Assembly: GCA_973895155.1 (NCBI GenBank)
Contig: OZ316895.1
Coordinates: 12,462,001-12,526,000 of the forward strand
From: Marsupella aquatica
Taxonomy: Eukaryota > Marchantiophyta
Reading direction: 5' to 3'
Length of the DNA: 64,000 nt
In this document: one piece after another, positions 11,264 through 23,910 of the stretch
Layout: every line of letters starts with the position of its first letter
How positions within the stretch are numbered: the stretch's first letter is position 1
The notes under the pieces: generated by a model
Seen by the model: the letters and a program-made list of their open reading frames with translations, nothing else
The model's database searches: none
What the model was told of the DNA's origin: nothing
Translations under genes and position numbers: made by a program

Positions 11264-13634
11264 TTTTTCACTTCGCCACACACTCACTCAGATTACAAAT
11301 AAAGAAAACACAAAAGCTTCGAGTGATAAACTATCTGATTAATCAGTTCTCCGCCTGTTGTAACAGTCGCGTTTTCGTTACTCTGGAGGTTCTTTCTTTA
11401 TCCACCATCGCTGTAGAAGCTGAGCAAGCTGAGCAGAATGACGCATACAGTCTACCGTGTATAAGTGCATCCCCGGGAACACACCCCAAACTTGCACTTA
11501 TCCAAGCTTTGCACTACATCATAAATGCATGGGTATCATTTATTCAATTCTCCATATGTGCATGTTGCATTTCTCCATATGTGCATGTTGCACTTTCCAA
11601 TAAGTGCACTTCTCCAGTGTCTTGTTGGTCATGCACATTGGACGCCTTGTACTCGGAATTCACTAGTGCACAATTCAATTGGATAAGTGCATAAAGCTAC
11701 CATGTGCTGCTGTCTCCCTCCACTTATGGGTACATGCTTCTAACATTTGTGTTGCAGTAATTGATGGATGCATGTGTAGTCTTATAAACATAAATGCCCT
11801 TATGTATTTTTAGTTTAGTGACGTAGACCTCCACTTACAGGTGGTGTGTTTTTGGTGCATTCACAAAAGAAAATGCTGTCATATTAGGGGACGACACTAC
11901 CTACCTACAGTTACCCAGGAATGCACTTATACATGGTGCACTTATGCACATTAGACTGTACTTCGACGTCTATATGACACAGTGCCAAAGGACAAAACCC
12001 CCCATACCGGGAAACACTGTCCCAAAGCCACGCAACCTGGAGAAGGCCCCAAGACGGCCAAAGGGGTCCAACAAGCCAGGAGTCCCCCACATGAGTAAAA
12101 GAACAAACACAATGATAACAAACAAACAAGCCCAAAAGATAACACTCTACTGGGCAGAGAACTAAAAAGCTTAGTAGAGCTCGAGGGTAAAAACCATAGG
12201 CAGGTCACAAAGTGCACTCTGGCTAGAGTCCATACTACCAGCCTTGGCGTTCTAGGAAGGATAGTGAAAGCCTAAGCCCCTCTGAAGTGCAATGGACACT
12301 CTCTTTCTAAAGAAGGAGATAGATCATTTTGCAATCAACAACCACCTTCCATAAGGACTACTGTATTGGGTAGCTTTTTAAGGTTTCTAGAATTTTGGTC
12401 ATGGTTACCAATGTTACCTTGCGTCAACCAAATTCCATAATTCCCCCATTCTACCATCCCCCCCCCCCCTCCTTTCTTCCCTTTTGGTTCAATCTTCCTT
12501 TCTAGCCATCTCCATACCATACTTACAGGCGTTGGTATGAATTGAAAATCGCTATTGTTTTGAGAAACTAATAAACTCTTATTTCTCCACCGTTTTTTTG
12601 TTTTGTTTTGAAAGGAATACTTCACTGGGGGTGGGGGAGGGGGGGAGCGGAGAGAGTAAAATCTGATGCAGCAACAGAATCGCACACCCACCAGGCAAAT
12701 GCCAAAACAAACCACAACCAGACGTCATGTGGCAAGGCAATCCAACTAAGACCTGTGACAACTAGTGAAGACCGGATCATTTTCTTTCCACTCCCATCAT
12801 GTTAGGTCTCATCATTTGAGACATCGAAAAGTTTTTCCTCATCTACTATGCCAGTCTCCTCCAAGATTTTACAAAGAAAAAAGTACTATTGATGGTCAAT
12901 TCAAAGGATCGAGTAGATCCAGGTCTGGTGATGGACATGGAACAATATTGCGGCAGAGGAATATTGTGTATCAACAGTATGCTTCCTTTTCTGGCCTTAA
13001 ATCAGTAACTTTATTTCTGCAACAGCAGCGTCTCAGGGGAGAAATTGGTAGCACTCAGATAGTTCGTAGCTCAGATAATTTTGCAGGTAACTAACTGGTT
13101 AGCTATGCACCTGGGTCAGAACATTTGGAAAATTATCAAATTCAGAGGGCACCAAGATTACCTTCAACTTGAGTTCTACTGCTGTTTCTTGGAATGAGGC
13201 AAGAAGTTATGTTCTACCTATTTTCCATGCCCCTCTAATTGACAGGAAATACGACAATTCGTGTACACTTTTACCAATATGGAAAGAAGCATGGTTTTCT
13301 GGAACGTGTGGATGGCGATGAATTGATGACAGATTGTAAGCGGCTTTGACAAGATCGACGAACAAGAATCAGGGACTTGAGAAGGTGTTTTCAGCCTTGT
13401 TTCATTTCACACGATAGCAGAAAGCGAGATAAAGAAATGAGAATGATCAATCTCTACTGTGGCTACAAAATTCACGTCCCATCACCTGTGACAAAATGGC
13501 AAGAGACTAATGCTATCTATCTGGTCGTGTACACACATTCGTGGCAATGTGTTCGGCTGTACAACCCTTTTCGTCTTGTGGGTAGGGGTATTCCCTCCAG
13601 TACGTCGCAAGCCCACCAAATGCTTTGCTCTATA
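11264..13634. other. Intergenic region with TGCACTT/AAGTGCA-rich DNA
   Basis: This lies between the translin start and the prolyl oligopeptidase stop, both genes reading leftward. Translin's promoter should be just right of 11263. From 11460 to 11960 the motif ATAAGTGCA or its complement TGCACTTAT recurs many times. A poly-C run is near 12460 and a G-rich run near 12630. No gene could be supported. Confidence 0.5.
11548..11592. repeat. Perfect 22-bp direct duplication
   Basis: A 22-bp unit beginning TTCTCCATATGTGC occurs at 11548-11569 and again at 11571-11592 without mismatch. It lies in the AAGTGCA-rich intergenic DNA. Confidence 0.9.
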
Positions 13635-16600
13635 CTAATCTACCCAAGTCGCACCAACCACCTTCGCGAAAAACGCAAATGCATCACTTGTTTGCTCAAT
13701 CTGGGCAACAAACACAGAAAAGGGACACCCAATCAGTTTCAATGCCTTCGGAACAGGAGAATTCCTAGCTGAAGAAAGGGAACAAGACGAGAGCAGAGTA
13801 GATAGTGTACACGACACTCACAATTTTTTTGGTCGGGCGACCTGCTCCGTGCCCAGCTTTTGTATCAATTCTAGCGAGGATATAATTCGTTTGACGACCT
13901 TTCGTGACCTTACAGAGTTCGTATTGCAATGTCTGTAGCCAAGGCCACATATATGACGTCAGAACTCCGGAACACATGGTGGCGAGTAGAAAATCACTGA
14001 GCGAGAGAGACCAATTCAATCACCTCACACTTAACACTTCAGAGCTGTAACAATACATGGCTCAGCTGACAGGAGTGATTGAGATACATCACCAAAAGCC
14101 GTGGCTGGAGTGATTCTGCTTACCGCAAGTAACTTCAGTGAGTGAAGAGGAACCACACGGTCATCGTGATCGGCCGTCAAAAGCAGCATCGATGGGTACT
14201 GAACGTCTTCCTTGCCCGGAGTTTCCCAAGGACGCCTCACGTTGTGTAAAGGTGAATACCTGTAAGAAAATTTGCAGGACATGGCATAGTAAGTCCGTTA
14301 GGTGAGATCGATCGATGGACCACTGAAAGTGCAGGGGAAATAATTCTACTTTAGCTTGACAGGACGGAATCGTCAAAGAATTGAGCTTGAACTTGCCTTA
14401 TCAACCATTTGAAGTCCTCAGCATTATCTGCACACCCATAATCAGATGTCCAAGCATGTCCTGCGATGCAATCATTCCGTGTGAGTCTCGCACAAGTCCA
14501 ACCTCAGCTCCGGATGTGTGAAAGAAAAATCAGGAGCGGACAATTTCTAAGGTTTGAATTCTCCCCACGGTCCGCACAACCTTTCTTATCGCAACTCTCC
14601 GAACCATTCAACAACCAACCCGGATGTGAATAATATATCCTGAAGTATGATCTTACCAATGGTGAACTTGTGGAAGCGAAGCATGTCCATGACGCCAACA
14701 TGAGCTAGAGCACAACCGAAAAGGTCCGGTCTCTGCGAAAAAAATCAGAATGTGAGATAGAGGTTTGTGAGTGAGGTGTGTACTCTAGGAACGGAAATGG
14801 TGCAAGGGTTTTAGAACCCACAGATAGGCTAGCTGAACTCATGTGTACGCGAGACTAGCAGGGTAGTAAATGGGAGCCCAAAAGCAAACTCCCTGCAGAC
14901 GATGGCGGATACCGGAAAAATTAGCGGTACAATAAGAAGCCGTTAAAAGACTACCAGAGACACAGCGAACATAATAAAATTCTTTATCACGCCCAATCGG
15001 CGGGATAATTCATAGTTAACCTTCTACCAAGAACACCAGACATCTCAAAAGATGAGAACGTGGGTAGCAATCAGGAACCCAGGTTTATCATCTAATTGCT
15101 ACCCACGTACTGAGACCCCACGACCATGATGAACACGGACAGATTTGGCTGTTCTGGAAAAGTAATCGTCGGCAGGATCATGGACACAGAAATGAACTCA
15201 GTCCTGTTGCTATCAGGTGACCAGGAAAACGTTCAGACACAAAGATTGATATGTTGGAACTTTCTGCCGAGACTTCAGTACAATCCAAGACTTCAAAAGT
15301 AAGGACCTCAAGAAATTATTCGGCACGTGCTTGGACTTACCTGATTTACACATGCTGCCACAAGTAAACCTCCGTTACTGCCTCCTTCAATACCGAGTTT
15401 CTTAGGTTGAGTGTAGCCTTCCTTGACTAAGAACTCAGCACAAGATTGGAAATCATCAAAACAATTCTGCTTGTTGGACAAAGCGCCACCCTTGTGCCAG
15501 TCTTCCCCATATTCTCCTCCTCCTCGGATGTTCGCCATCGCAAAAACTGCACCATATTGACCCACCAACACCAACCGTGCTGGACTGAAATATGGAGTGA
15601 GGCTGATATTGAAACCCCCGTATCCATATAGGAGAGTCGGATTCTCCCCGTTCAGTACTGTACCTCGCTTGGACACCAGGAACATTGGAATCTTGGTACC
15701 ATCCTTGCTTGCAACAAAGACCTACAATTTAAAAGCAAACTTCGAGTTAGAATAATTGTGTTTCCGGAAAGGATAACGAAAGATTATGTGCAGCATTACC
15801 AAAGAGGTGAGAGGTATGTTCGCATGAATAGCATGAACCTAGCATGAAGAGCTCCATAGACTCTCGAGCAAAATTCTACAGCGAAAACAGGAGTGCGGTG
15901 CTACAATATGATCGAAAGCCAAGGACAGTGGGCGCACCTGATTTGTTTCGAACGCAGTGCGGTCAAAGTCCTTCACAACTGTATCTCTGAAGACGTCAGG
16001 AGCTGGGCTCTCAGATTCCAAATTGCACCGGTATATAGTTCCCGGGGACAAGAAACTTGTGAAGCTAAAGAATACTTCTGATTGATCTCTCCTCCCAGAT
16101 ACATTTGACACTGTGCCAATGTCCAGAGGCAGCTGGTGGAGCAGATCTCCTGTCTGCAAATCCCGCAGCTGAAGCACATGCTTCACATCACTCAGGTAAC
16201 AGACAAGTAACTGCTGCCCATTCACACAATCCACAGATGAGAGGACATCGACATCGGATTGAGGAATCACGTCCGTCCACCGTGATGGGTTCTCAAGATC
16301 AACTCGAGTGACCTTATACTTTGGGGCGTTCTTATTCGTGTTGAAAGTGAAAACGGTATCGTCATTTGCCACATATTCATATTGGGCATCGAAATTATCC
16401 ACCAATTTCTCGAAAGGAAGGAGCTGCTCGCTCCCTCTGAGTCCCTCCAACCCAGTTGGAAGAGATGTGAGGTCACAATAATAAAGGCGATTCACCGGAT
16501 CACAACCCTCCTCGATGGTTAACAGAAGGTACTGCATCACAACATAACGATGTCTTGTGAGAAGCGTGAACTTTACACGTTAGCGTGACCAATGATGTTC

Positions 16601-19346
16601 TCACGCTTTGACTTAAACAGCCGTAGGTCGAAGTCTACACAACAATTCCTTCTATCTTTTCGTTTCTAATAACATGAAGGGCTTTCGTTGGGCACGGAAA
16701 ACAAGGCATAATTTTCAGCGATTAATCGGGTATGATATCCGCATAATAACAGCAAAATGGTGTTTGAAGCAGGGAAAACGTCGAGAGATACCTACATCAG
16801 CGCTTTTCAGGGAATAACACGACCCGCAATAACAAAGCCCCAACAATGACGACCACAACAGTACCCACTACTTGCTTTCAAGCAATATCGTTCTAATTTT
16901 TCGGTTTTAAAAACAGGGTGGAAGTCCTTGGAGACTACACAAGAACCTTATTAAAAAATCAAGGAAGAAAGCAGTCTCGGAAGTCGTCAGAATGGGCAAC
17001 TTAAATGCGGAATTGATTGTCAGACAGGATAGACTAATGAGGGACAGACTAATGAGGGACTCACCTTTCCATCTTCAGTGACTTGTGCTCCAAATAGCCA
17101 TCTAGGATGCGCTGGATCTTTCCAGCAGAGAATATCCTCCGATTGATCAGTACCAAGAAAATGATAGCACAGCTCGTGATTCAAGTTTATGTCTGTTTCT
17201 GTTCCAGCATCCACTCCACTTTGCCTGATGCAGAAGGGCGCAAAGGGTCAGACGGTGTCCCAAATTCGTACTCGGATGACAATCACTCTAGTTGAAAACA
17301 AGAAAGGCCCAAGGAGCATGATACCAATTTTAGGTAGATTCAAGATAAACATTACAATAGCTGAAGGCGTAATAGGCCGGAATCAGGACAAAGACTTTGA
17401 CGAAATTCCTTTCAACGTACTTTGGCGCAGGATACCGATTGTAGAAGAATCCCTTGTGATCATGTGTCCAGCTGATCGATGTAAATTTTACCTGCCCCAT
17501 GATTCCACGTGCAGCCCATACCAACAATAAGCCCACATTGTATGACAACCTAGCAGGGTCAATAGTAGTACTCCTACGTAAATGACTGAAAACATCCGGA
17601 GCAGGAGCCTCATCTCCTCTCCAAACCTACCCAGGAGAGAACATCTGGTTCGAATTCCCGGTCCGCCACTCGCAGCAACTTGATGGTCAGCCAATCACTC
17701 CCACTTGCACTCAACCCGCAAGCTAAGTACTTGGCATCCTTGTTCACCGAGTATCTTGAAAGGGAGACCGTCCCATCCTCACTCAACGTGTTGGGATCCA
17801 AAAGAACTTCGGCATCTCCTTCCAAGCTCACCTGTCATAGGGATTGTCCAATTTTTAGCACATGTCCCTCTTGCTCCGAATGAATAATGAACGCGCTCTG
17901 AATGATAGTCCCTGAGTCATTCAAGACTCCTCGCAAATCTAAAACCCTCCCACAAGATTATCATACAGCGTGCCTATTCTCGCTACTCTCTCTGCCGCAC
18001 CAATACTGAGAACTGACCACACCCACTCAGATCCTTGGTTGTGACCTTCTCCTCCCACCAAGGGGTCGGACGAAACAATGGACGACAAACCGGATGTGGT
18101 ATCTCTACATCACAAAGGGTCTCGCGTGGGAATCATCCAGCGATAAGGGTTGGGACCACCAGAAACCCACAAAGCTTTAGAACGACGGAGAGAAAATGGG
18201 CTCTATTTAAAATTGGCAGTTTTCATCTTTCATCACTGCCACTGAGAAGGGTCAACTACACTCGATGATACGATTCGATGGCAGGAATTCGCCAATGCAC
18301 CCTATCCAATAAGTTATCCACTGCTGCACTCGGTATGCAACTCAAATTAAATGCACAAACCTGGACGTAGAGCACGCTTTGAGGCTCCAACCCCTTGTTG
18401 TGGAGATAGAAGTACTTGTCACCACGCTTGAATGGACACTCATATTTCGGGTAGTCGTATAGGGATGTAATACGATCCTTCAACTTCTGCCTGGAATCAC
18501 ACTTCTCCAGTACCGAGTTCGTCAAAGCCACTTGCTGGTCAACAAATTGCTTCACCTCCTCTGACTCAGGGTCCTCCAACCTGCCAGACGAACACCACGC
18601 CGCACGGTGAGGTCCATAGTTTTACATATAAATAATGTTGGAGTTTTCATATGCGCGTCAACGAGACAGTGTCCGTAAATGCCATAGTAGGAATTGTTCT
18701 CTTACAAGTACAGGAATTTGCGCAGGACAGAAAACTGAAGTACTGATGCTCGCGAGGGCTAATGATTGCGGGCATGATCAATAGTCAAGGCAAAATAGTG
18801 GAAATTGTGCATCTGATTGTAGGTATGATCCATAGTCAAAGCAGACGTAAAGGAGAGTGTGCATAACAAAACCCACTCGTCCCACAGACCATCTGTTCAG
18901 TCTCATAAGCCCCAAACCCATATTTTTCCATCCACATTTCAATGCTATTCCAATTTTGGTCCAGACTTGGACTATTTTCCAGTGTTATTCGGTAGCTCAA
19001 ATTACTATGAATGCGCGGGAAAGGAGGCAGTAGCATACCATCGGTAAGGATCCGCAATCCGGGTGTCGTGGAAATCATCAACAACTGAATCGTCTCGTCG
19101 AGCATCCGGATAATTGAGGATGTCCGCAGAGCACACCATGCTAAGAAATGCTCGACGAGAGGAGAAACAATCTATCGAGGACGAGTTTCTTGGCCGTGCT
19201 CCTCTGAAATCGCTCTTTTTCCGGTTCGAGACTGGTGGACCACGAACAGGAAAACGCCGGACCCGAAAATGAGACTGCGTGCCTCCAAAGAAAAGACTAG
19301 CACTACACCGTGTACTAGGCATCCACAACCTCATTCCCAAATTCAT
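13635..19346 (-). CDS. POP: Prolyl oligopeptidase (prolyl endopeptidase, family S9A), 12 exons
   Basis: Exons, in transcript order: 19346-19039, 18580-18361, 17831-17631, 17491-17421, 17224-17065, 16531-15938, 15721-15341, 14732-14657, 14460-14397, 14259-14124, 13932-13822, 13700-13635. All phases join without a stop. The long start gives 795 aa and the ATG at 19139 ([20 protein letters not shown]) gives 726 aa, the usual cytosolic size. In the 726-aa numbering, the N-terminal cap is followed by the beta-propeller to about 430, then the alpha/beta-hydrolase domain. The triad is Ser564 in EGGSNGG, Asp in ADHDDRVVP (655/656) and His696 in AGHGAGRP. The family cuts after proline in short peptides. 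The extra 69 residues of the long form are Arg/Ser-rich, like an organelle presequence. Intron 9 has a GC donor at 14396-14395. Confidence 0.97.
15058..15108. repeat. Perfect 14-bp inverted repeat (hairpin) in a prolyl oligopeptidase intron
   Basis: Arms at 15058-15071 (ACGTGGGTAGCAAT) and 15095-15108 are exact reverse complements with a 23-nt loop. They lie in intron 7 of the minus-strand gene. The pairing would form in RNA from either strand. Confidence 0.9.
19140..19346 (-). other. Possible organelle presequence of prolyl oligopeptidase
   Basis: Sixty-nine codons from [14 protein letters not shown] to RAFLS precede the cytosolic-type start. They hold many Arg and Ser and few acidic residues, with internal ATGs at 19334 and 19322. 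Some plant prolyl oligopeptidases are known with a comparable N-terminal extension. Targeting itself is inferred, not shown. Confidence 0.55.
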
Positions 19347-20742
19347 AGCATGTGGACGAAAAATCGACCGCACCCGTACGGTGTCTAAAGGTGGTTTGAC
19401 TCTATATGAAAAACGGCAGGCAACGGCATCCTGTAGAAGTCTACGCAGAAGCAGCACCACCGTATGGAATTCATTTGGTTCTTTCGAGGCAAAAAAAGAA
19501 GAAGCAGCACCACCGTATCTTTCTAGTGGATGACAAACAACAATATACTTGCTACAGTGCTCCTCAAAGTCTGGAAGTCAGAATGATTATCCACACTTCC
19601 GATAATAGAACGGAAAAACAATCACAAGTATGTCGTATCCACGTCAAACTCTAGTACTACTCACTTCCCCTGTCTTGCTCTGCTTTGAACAGTGTGATTG
19701 TGCTCTGTCTTGCTTTTAGCGTTGCTTTCGGACTACATGAGTGGGTGCGCAAGATTGTAATCGTACCTCAAATGCGTGCCGGCGTGCCGCTACCAGAACA
19801 ATAATAATAATTACACCGAAGGCGGCACAATGCGTACAACGCCCGCCCACCCGATGTCCGGAACGAAATGAAAAATACCGTGAAGAAGAAAAGGGAGAGG
19901 AGGTGTTGCGCGTTGAGCCTCCTCAACACACTACACAGTACCTCACCCCACCTCACCGTAGCAGGTACCGCCGACTAAATGGAGAAGTTGAAATGATGGC
20001 CCTCTTCCTTCGATACAGACTCACAGTGCACCGACAATTCTAAGCGAGTCTGCAAACGAAGCGTGACTCAATTGGAGATTACTGGAGTCCGCTTCCTTCG
20101 ATACAGGCAAATGCAATGCGAATCTGCAAGTGACACGACTCGATTAACAGACACTTCTGCAACAACGAAATCTGCACCCGGCACCCGGAGAGTTGATTCG
20201 AAATTTCGAATCACCAATGCGACAAAGAGCGAATTCAGCGGAGCACAATCAGCTAATCAGCACCGACGAGACGACGAACCAATTCGAAGCGAATTTCAGC
20301 GATACGACAAAGAGAAAAATCCAGTGCACATCTACCGACACGCGAGAGTGACAAATTTGTTCTTCGAAGCAGAATTGGTTTCGTAAAACGTTCACTTATG
20401 CAGCGATGAACGAGCTCCGTCTCGAGCTTTTGTAGTCGGGTTCAGTCGGGTTCAGTCCGGAGCAGCCGAGGCGGGCTGCACCATAATTAATTGTTGGATG
20501 TGTCGTCGGTGGCGTCACGCCGTCCAGAATGTCGACATGCCTCACGAGTTGCAGACCTCCATCTCGACATCGGATAATTCTGTGTCGGGCCCTCGCCCTC
20601 TTTCGACGCAGCGCCCCCCAACAATCCCGTTGTGGGGGTCGGGTTCCTAGGACCGCCGAGTCGAGGATCGTCGCCCCTCAACAACCCCTCGAAATGGCGT
20701 TTTTGTTGTTTCTATAATTCGAAAGCCACCAGCATACCTATC
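19347..20742. other. Upstream region of prolyl oligopeptidase
   Basis: This should hold the promoter and leader of the minus-strand prolyl oligopeptidase gene. A block GAAGCAGCACCACCGTAT occurs twice (about 19449 and 19500). CTTCCTTCGATACAG also recurs near 20005 and 20090. The 20450-20700 part is GC-rich with a short open frame lacking any recognisable domain. No gene is supported. Confidence 0.5.
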
Positions 20743-21085
20743 TTACTAGTGTACTAATTCACGAGAGATTTTCTTGGTGGGACCCCAAAATGGAGAGATA
20801 CTTGATGGACCCCCCAAAATGGAGAGATACTTGATGGACCCCCCAAAATCGAGAGAGATACTTGATAGACCCCCAAAATGCAAAGTGTTTCTTGATGGAC
20901 ACATGAGTGATCCAGACCCATGATAGATCTCACATCAATGTACCCAAAAGCTCATGGGGTCTTGTGGGGTCTATCAAATAAGACATTTCAATTTAGGGGT
21001 CCATCAAGTATATCTCTCCCCCAAAATGAAAAATATTACTAGTGCACTAATTCACCAGAGATTTTCTTGGTGGGACCCCAAAATG
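20743..21085. repeat. 50-bp direct repeat pair flanking a short TIR element
   Basis: A 50-bp block beginning TTACTAGTGTACTAATTCAC occurs at 20743-20792 and 21036-21085 with only two mismatches. It marks the starts of two related repeat units lying head to tail. Confidence 0.88.
20793..21018. mobile_element. Short TIR element (MITE-like), copy 1, with triplicated left end
   Basis: The left end, GAGAGATACTTGATGGACC, is tandemly repeated three times (20793, 20822, 20852). The right end (about 20998-21018) is its reverse complement with small changes, GGTCCATCAAGTATATCTCTC. The core has no open frame. A reverse-oriented copy occurs at 26898-27045. Terminal inverted repeats, small size and multiple copies point to a non-autonomous DNA transposon. 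I could not fix a target-site duplication, so the superfamily is open. Confidence 0.72.
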
Positions 21086-21215
21086 AAAAATGTTATTTGA
21101 TCAGACAACTCATCGGACTCTTGAGTGATCCAAACCATTGATTGAATCAATGTACCCAAAACTTCAGGGGTCTTATCAAGTAACACCTTTCATTTTGAGG
21201 TCTCATTAAGTAAAT
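21036..21215. mobile_element. Diverged relative of the short TIR element
   Basis: After the second 50-bp block the sequence parallels the core of copy 1 in the same order: GAGTGATCCA, ATCAATGTACCCAAAA, GGGGTCTTATCAAGTAA, then a weak right end CATTAAGTAAATG. It is more decayed than copy 1. Confidence 0.6.
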
Positions 21216-21459
21216 GCCTCACTAATTCGTTATCAAAATCTACTTTTACAAGCATGAATGCCCATAATTTGAATGACAATAGAGATGATTACAAAAATCA
21301 GCCTGCATAATCATCTTGACATACAATACATCTCATCCTCTCCATTCACATGCATTTGGTGGGGCCCTTGAGTTAAGGTCTTGAGACACTCTGAAAACCT
21401 AGACCCAAATTGTAGCTTCTGTTTGCAAATTTGTAGTGAGATGGCCTACTTTTAGAGTG

Positions 21460-21770
21460 AAACCTCTCAACCATAATTCAGGGGTTGTCGCTCAAATCTG
21501 GGGGTGCAAGGAATGGGGACATATCATAAGTGAGCAAATCTGGGGTGGTCACTTAACTTTGGGGATATCTACTTTTATGGCTTAAGTTTAGATTGAAGGC
21601 TCTAGACCATAATTCTTGGGTCATCATGTAACTTTTGGGCATGGAAGTGTGGGTGCAAGGAATGGGGACAAATCATAAATGAGCAATTTTGGGGTAGTCA
21701 CTTAACTTTTGGGGCTGAATGAAAATAAAGGTAAAAGGATGGGAACAAATCATAATTGAGCTGTCAGTAA
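21460..21770. repeat. Two imperfect tandem copies of a ~150-bp unit
   Basis: GTGCAAGGAATGGGGACA begins near 21504 and again near 21653. Each is followed by ATCATAA-TGAGCAA and GGGGTRGTCACTTAACTTT. A third, weaker copy starts near 21735. The unit also carries CTAGACCATAATTC, a motif that recurs at 23145 and 23565. Confidence 0.8.
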
Positions 21771-22244
21771 TAAAGAACCATCTTATTCTTGCAAGGTTTT
21801 TTGTACTTACTCATATTTAGGTTCAAAAGAATGAGTAGTCAAGCTAGTCCAACAAAAGATAAACATTTTGCTCCGGAGCTTGGGTTTTTGTAGGGTAGCC
21901 CACAAGGGAGACAATATCCAAGGATTCAACACAGACAGATCTTTTGTACCCATTTTGAGTCATTTTCAGAAAAGGAGTGTTACGACCTGTCAGGACATTT
22001 GGGCACCTTTCACTGCTGGTGGAATGTGCATAGTGGGACATTCATCAAGCAGCACCGCAATATTTGCGCACTAGTGGCCAAGCCTCCAATCCTATCATGG
22101 TCTGGGGTGTGAGACTTGTCTATGATAGTGATCACCGAACAAGATGCCGCGATTTTACAACAGATCAGAGACCAGAAGGACAAGAGAGTTCAACTAGGGC
22201 CCCAAAACAAACCAGCCAGGGGTAGTAACCAGTACTCCCACCAT

Positions 22245-22272
22245 AACACACACACACACACACACACACACC
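22245..22272. repeat. (CA)n microsatellite
   Basis: About 13 uninterrupted CA dinucleotides. Confidence 0.95.
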
Positions 22273-22309
22273 ACTTGGGTGAGGAGGACCCATTCTTTTA
22301 TGTGGAGAA

Positions 22310-22945
22310 AATTTGTTAGATTTAGATTTCACTTCTCAAACAAATCTTTTTACTTCTAACTAAAATTTGCTAGATTTAGATTTCACTATCTCAAAAAAAG
22401 TCTTCGTACTTTTGAGTAAAATCTGCTAGATTTCACTTCTTAGATAAATATTCTTACTTTTGACTAAAATTTGCTAGATTTTCTGGCGTTCATTATAGTA
22501 GTTAGTTTTTCACTTTGCCACGTACCCACACACATATACTTTCCACGTCCCTTAGAGCATGGAGGCGGGAATTGAACTTTCCACACCACTTGGGTGTGAA
22601 GGGGGGTACACCCTGGGCAGGCTGTATTTTTTATGAGCAAACTTTTGCTAGATTTCTATTTCACTTCTCAAAACATTTTAATTTTTTGGGAATGAAAAGG
22701 GGGAAGAGCCCCCAACTTTATTTTTACTTTTGACTAAAGTTTGCTAGGTTTCAATTTCACTTCTCAAAAAAGTATTCTTACTTTTGACTCAAATTTGCCA
22801 GATTTAGATTTCACTTCTCAAAAAACTATTCCTACTTTATTCCAAGGAAAAAAATATTCCTACTTTTGACTCAAATTTGCTAGACTTCCATCCCACTTCT
22901 CAAAAAATATTCTTACTGACTAAAACATTTGCTAGATTTTCTGAC
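22310..22945. repeat. AT-rich minisatellite with ~60-bp unit
   Basis: The unit is roughly TTTGCTAGATTTAGATTTCA, then CTTCTCAAA, then TATTCTTACTTTTGACTAAA. It recurs about four times from 22310 to 22480 and five times from 22645 to 22945. An unrelated or degraded spacer near 22500-22640 separates the two blocks. Most units differ by small indels. Confidence 0.85.
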
Positions 22946-23104
22946 ATCCATTACTCTAGTTAGTTTCCTACCTTGCCACATACCCCCACTAGCCAGAATC
23001 TAACCGGTTATCCAACATAGGGAGGTCTGATGGTAAAACATTGAGACATTCGCGCTGCCTACCCCCATCCCACTGCGGTCCACAATCTTACTAATAAAGC
23101 GCAA

Positions 23105-23600
23105 ACTGTAGCCTACTTTCACAAGCTAGGGTCTAGAGTGAAGCCTCTAGACCATAACTCTATGGCCCGCTCTATGGTCATCATGTGCATGGGAAAAACT
23201 TATGACATGACTATGATGTATGGACATGTCAGGTTTATGTGATAATTTTTAAATATTTACATTCAAAATATATAGGTAGTATGGCCCCCCCACAACATAT
23301 GTGCATAGAACATGGATGTGCATACAAAAAGCTTGATGTGCACATCAAGGAGAATGATATATTATATATGACTATTAAAATGTTAGGTTTTTTTATCAAA
23401 TCATTAATCTTCAAAGAATATGAATAGAAAATATATTTTGATAATTCTTTTATTGTCATCTCCGCTATTCACGTTCAAAGAATGGGTAGTCGGGCCGGGG
23501 CTAGTCTTACTATATAATCGCAAACAAAAGCTACTTTTAAGGGCTACTATCTAGAGTGAAGCCTCTAGACCATACCTCAAATAAGGACAAAATGCATAAT
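23105..23600. repeat. Dispersed CTAGAGTGAAGCCTCTAGAC palindrome-bearing repeat
   Basis: CTAGAGTGAAGCCTCTAGAC occurs near 23131 and 23551, each time just after a GCCTACTTT/GCTACTTTT block and before CATA-CTC. Related blocks lie near 21450-21480 and 21600-21620. A second shared motif, GAATGGGTAGTC, occurs near 23481 and 23737, with a diverged form (GAATGAGTAGTC) near 21830. They look like fragments of one dispersed family. Confidence 0.6.
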
Positions 23601-23910
23601 GACTCTGAATAACACAAATCTAAAAGGTGCACAAAAAATAGGTATCCAAAGATAATGGAAAAGAGTATAGATTTTTTTATTTTTTTCAATTTGTTTTTTG
23701 TTTTCAATTTTATTCTCGATTTTATTTACATTCCAGGAATGGGTAGTCAGGCTAGTGGGTCTAGTTTCATACAATCTTTCCCTGCTACAGCAATAATGTG
23801 AAGATTTTACCTTAGACAAATCACAAAAAGGGAGACATTATTAAATGGTCCCTACAGAGGGCAACTTTTATTTGAGTATCAGCTCATCCAAGGTACACAT
23901 GTTGCATTTT

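Noticed and set aside
22245-22945. Possible CRISPR-like array
   Set aside because: Unit and spacer both vary and are AT-rich; this is a eukaryotic minisatellite next to a CA microsatellite.
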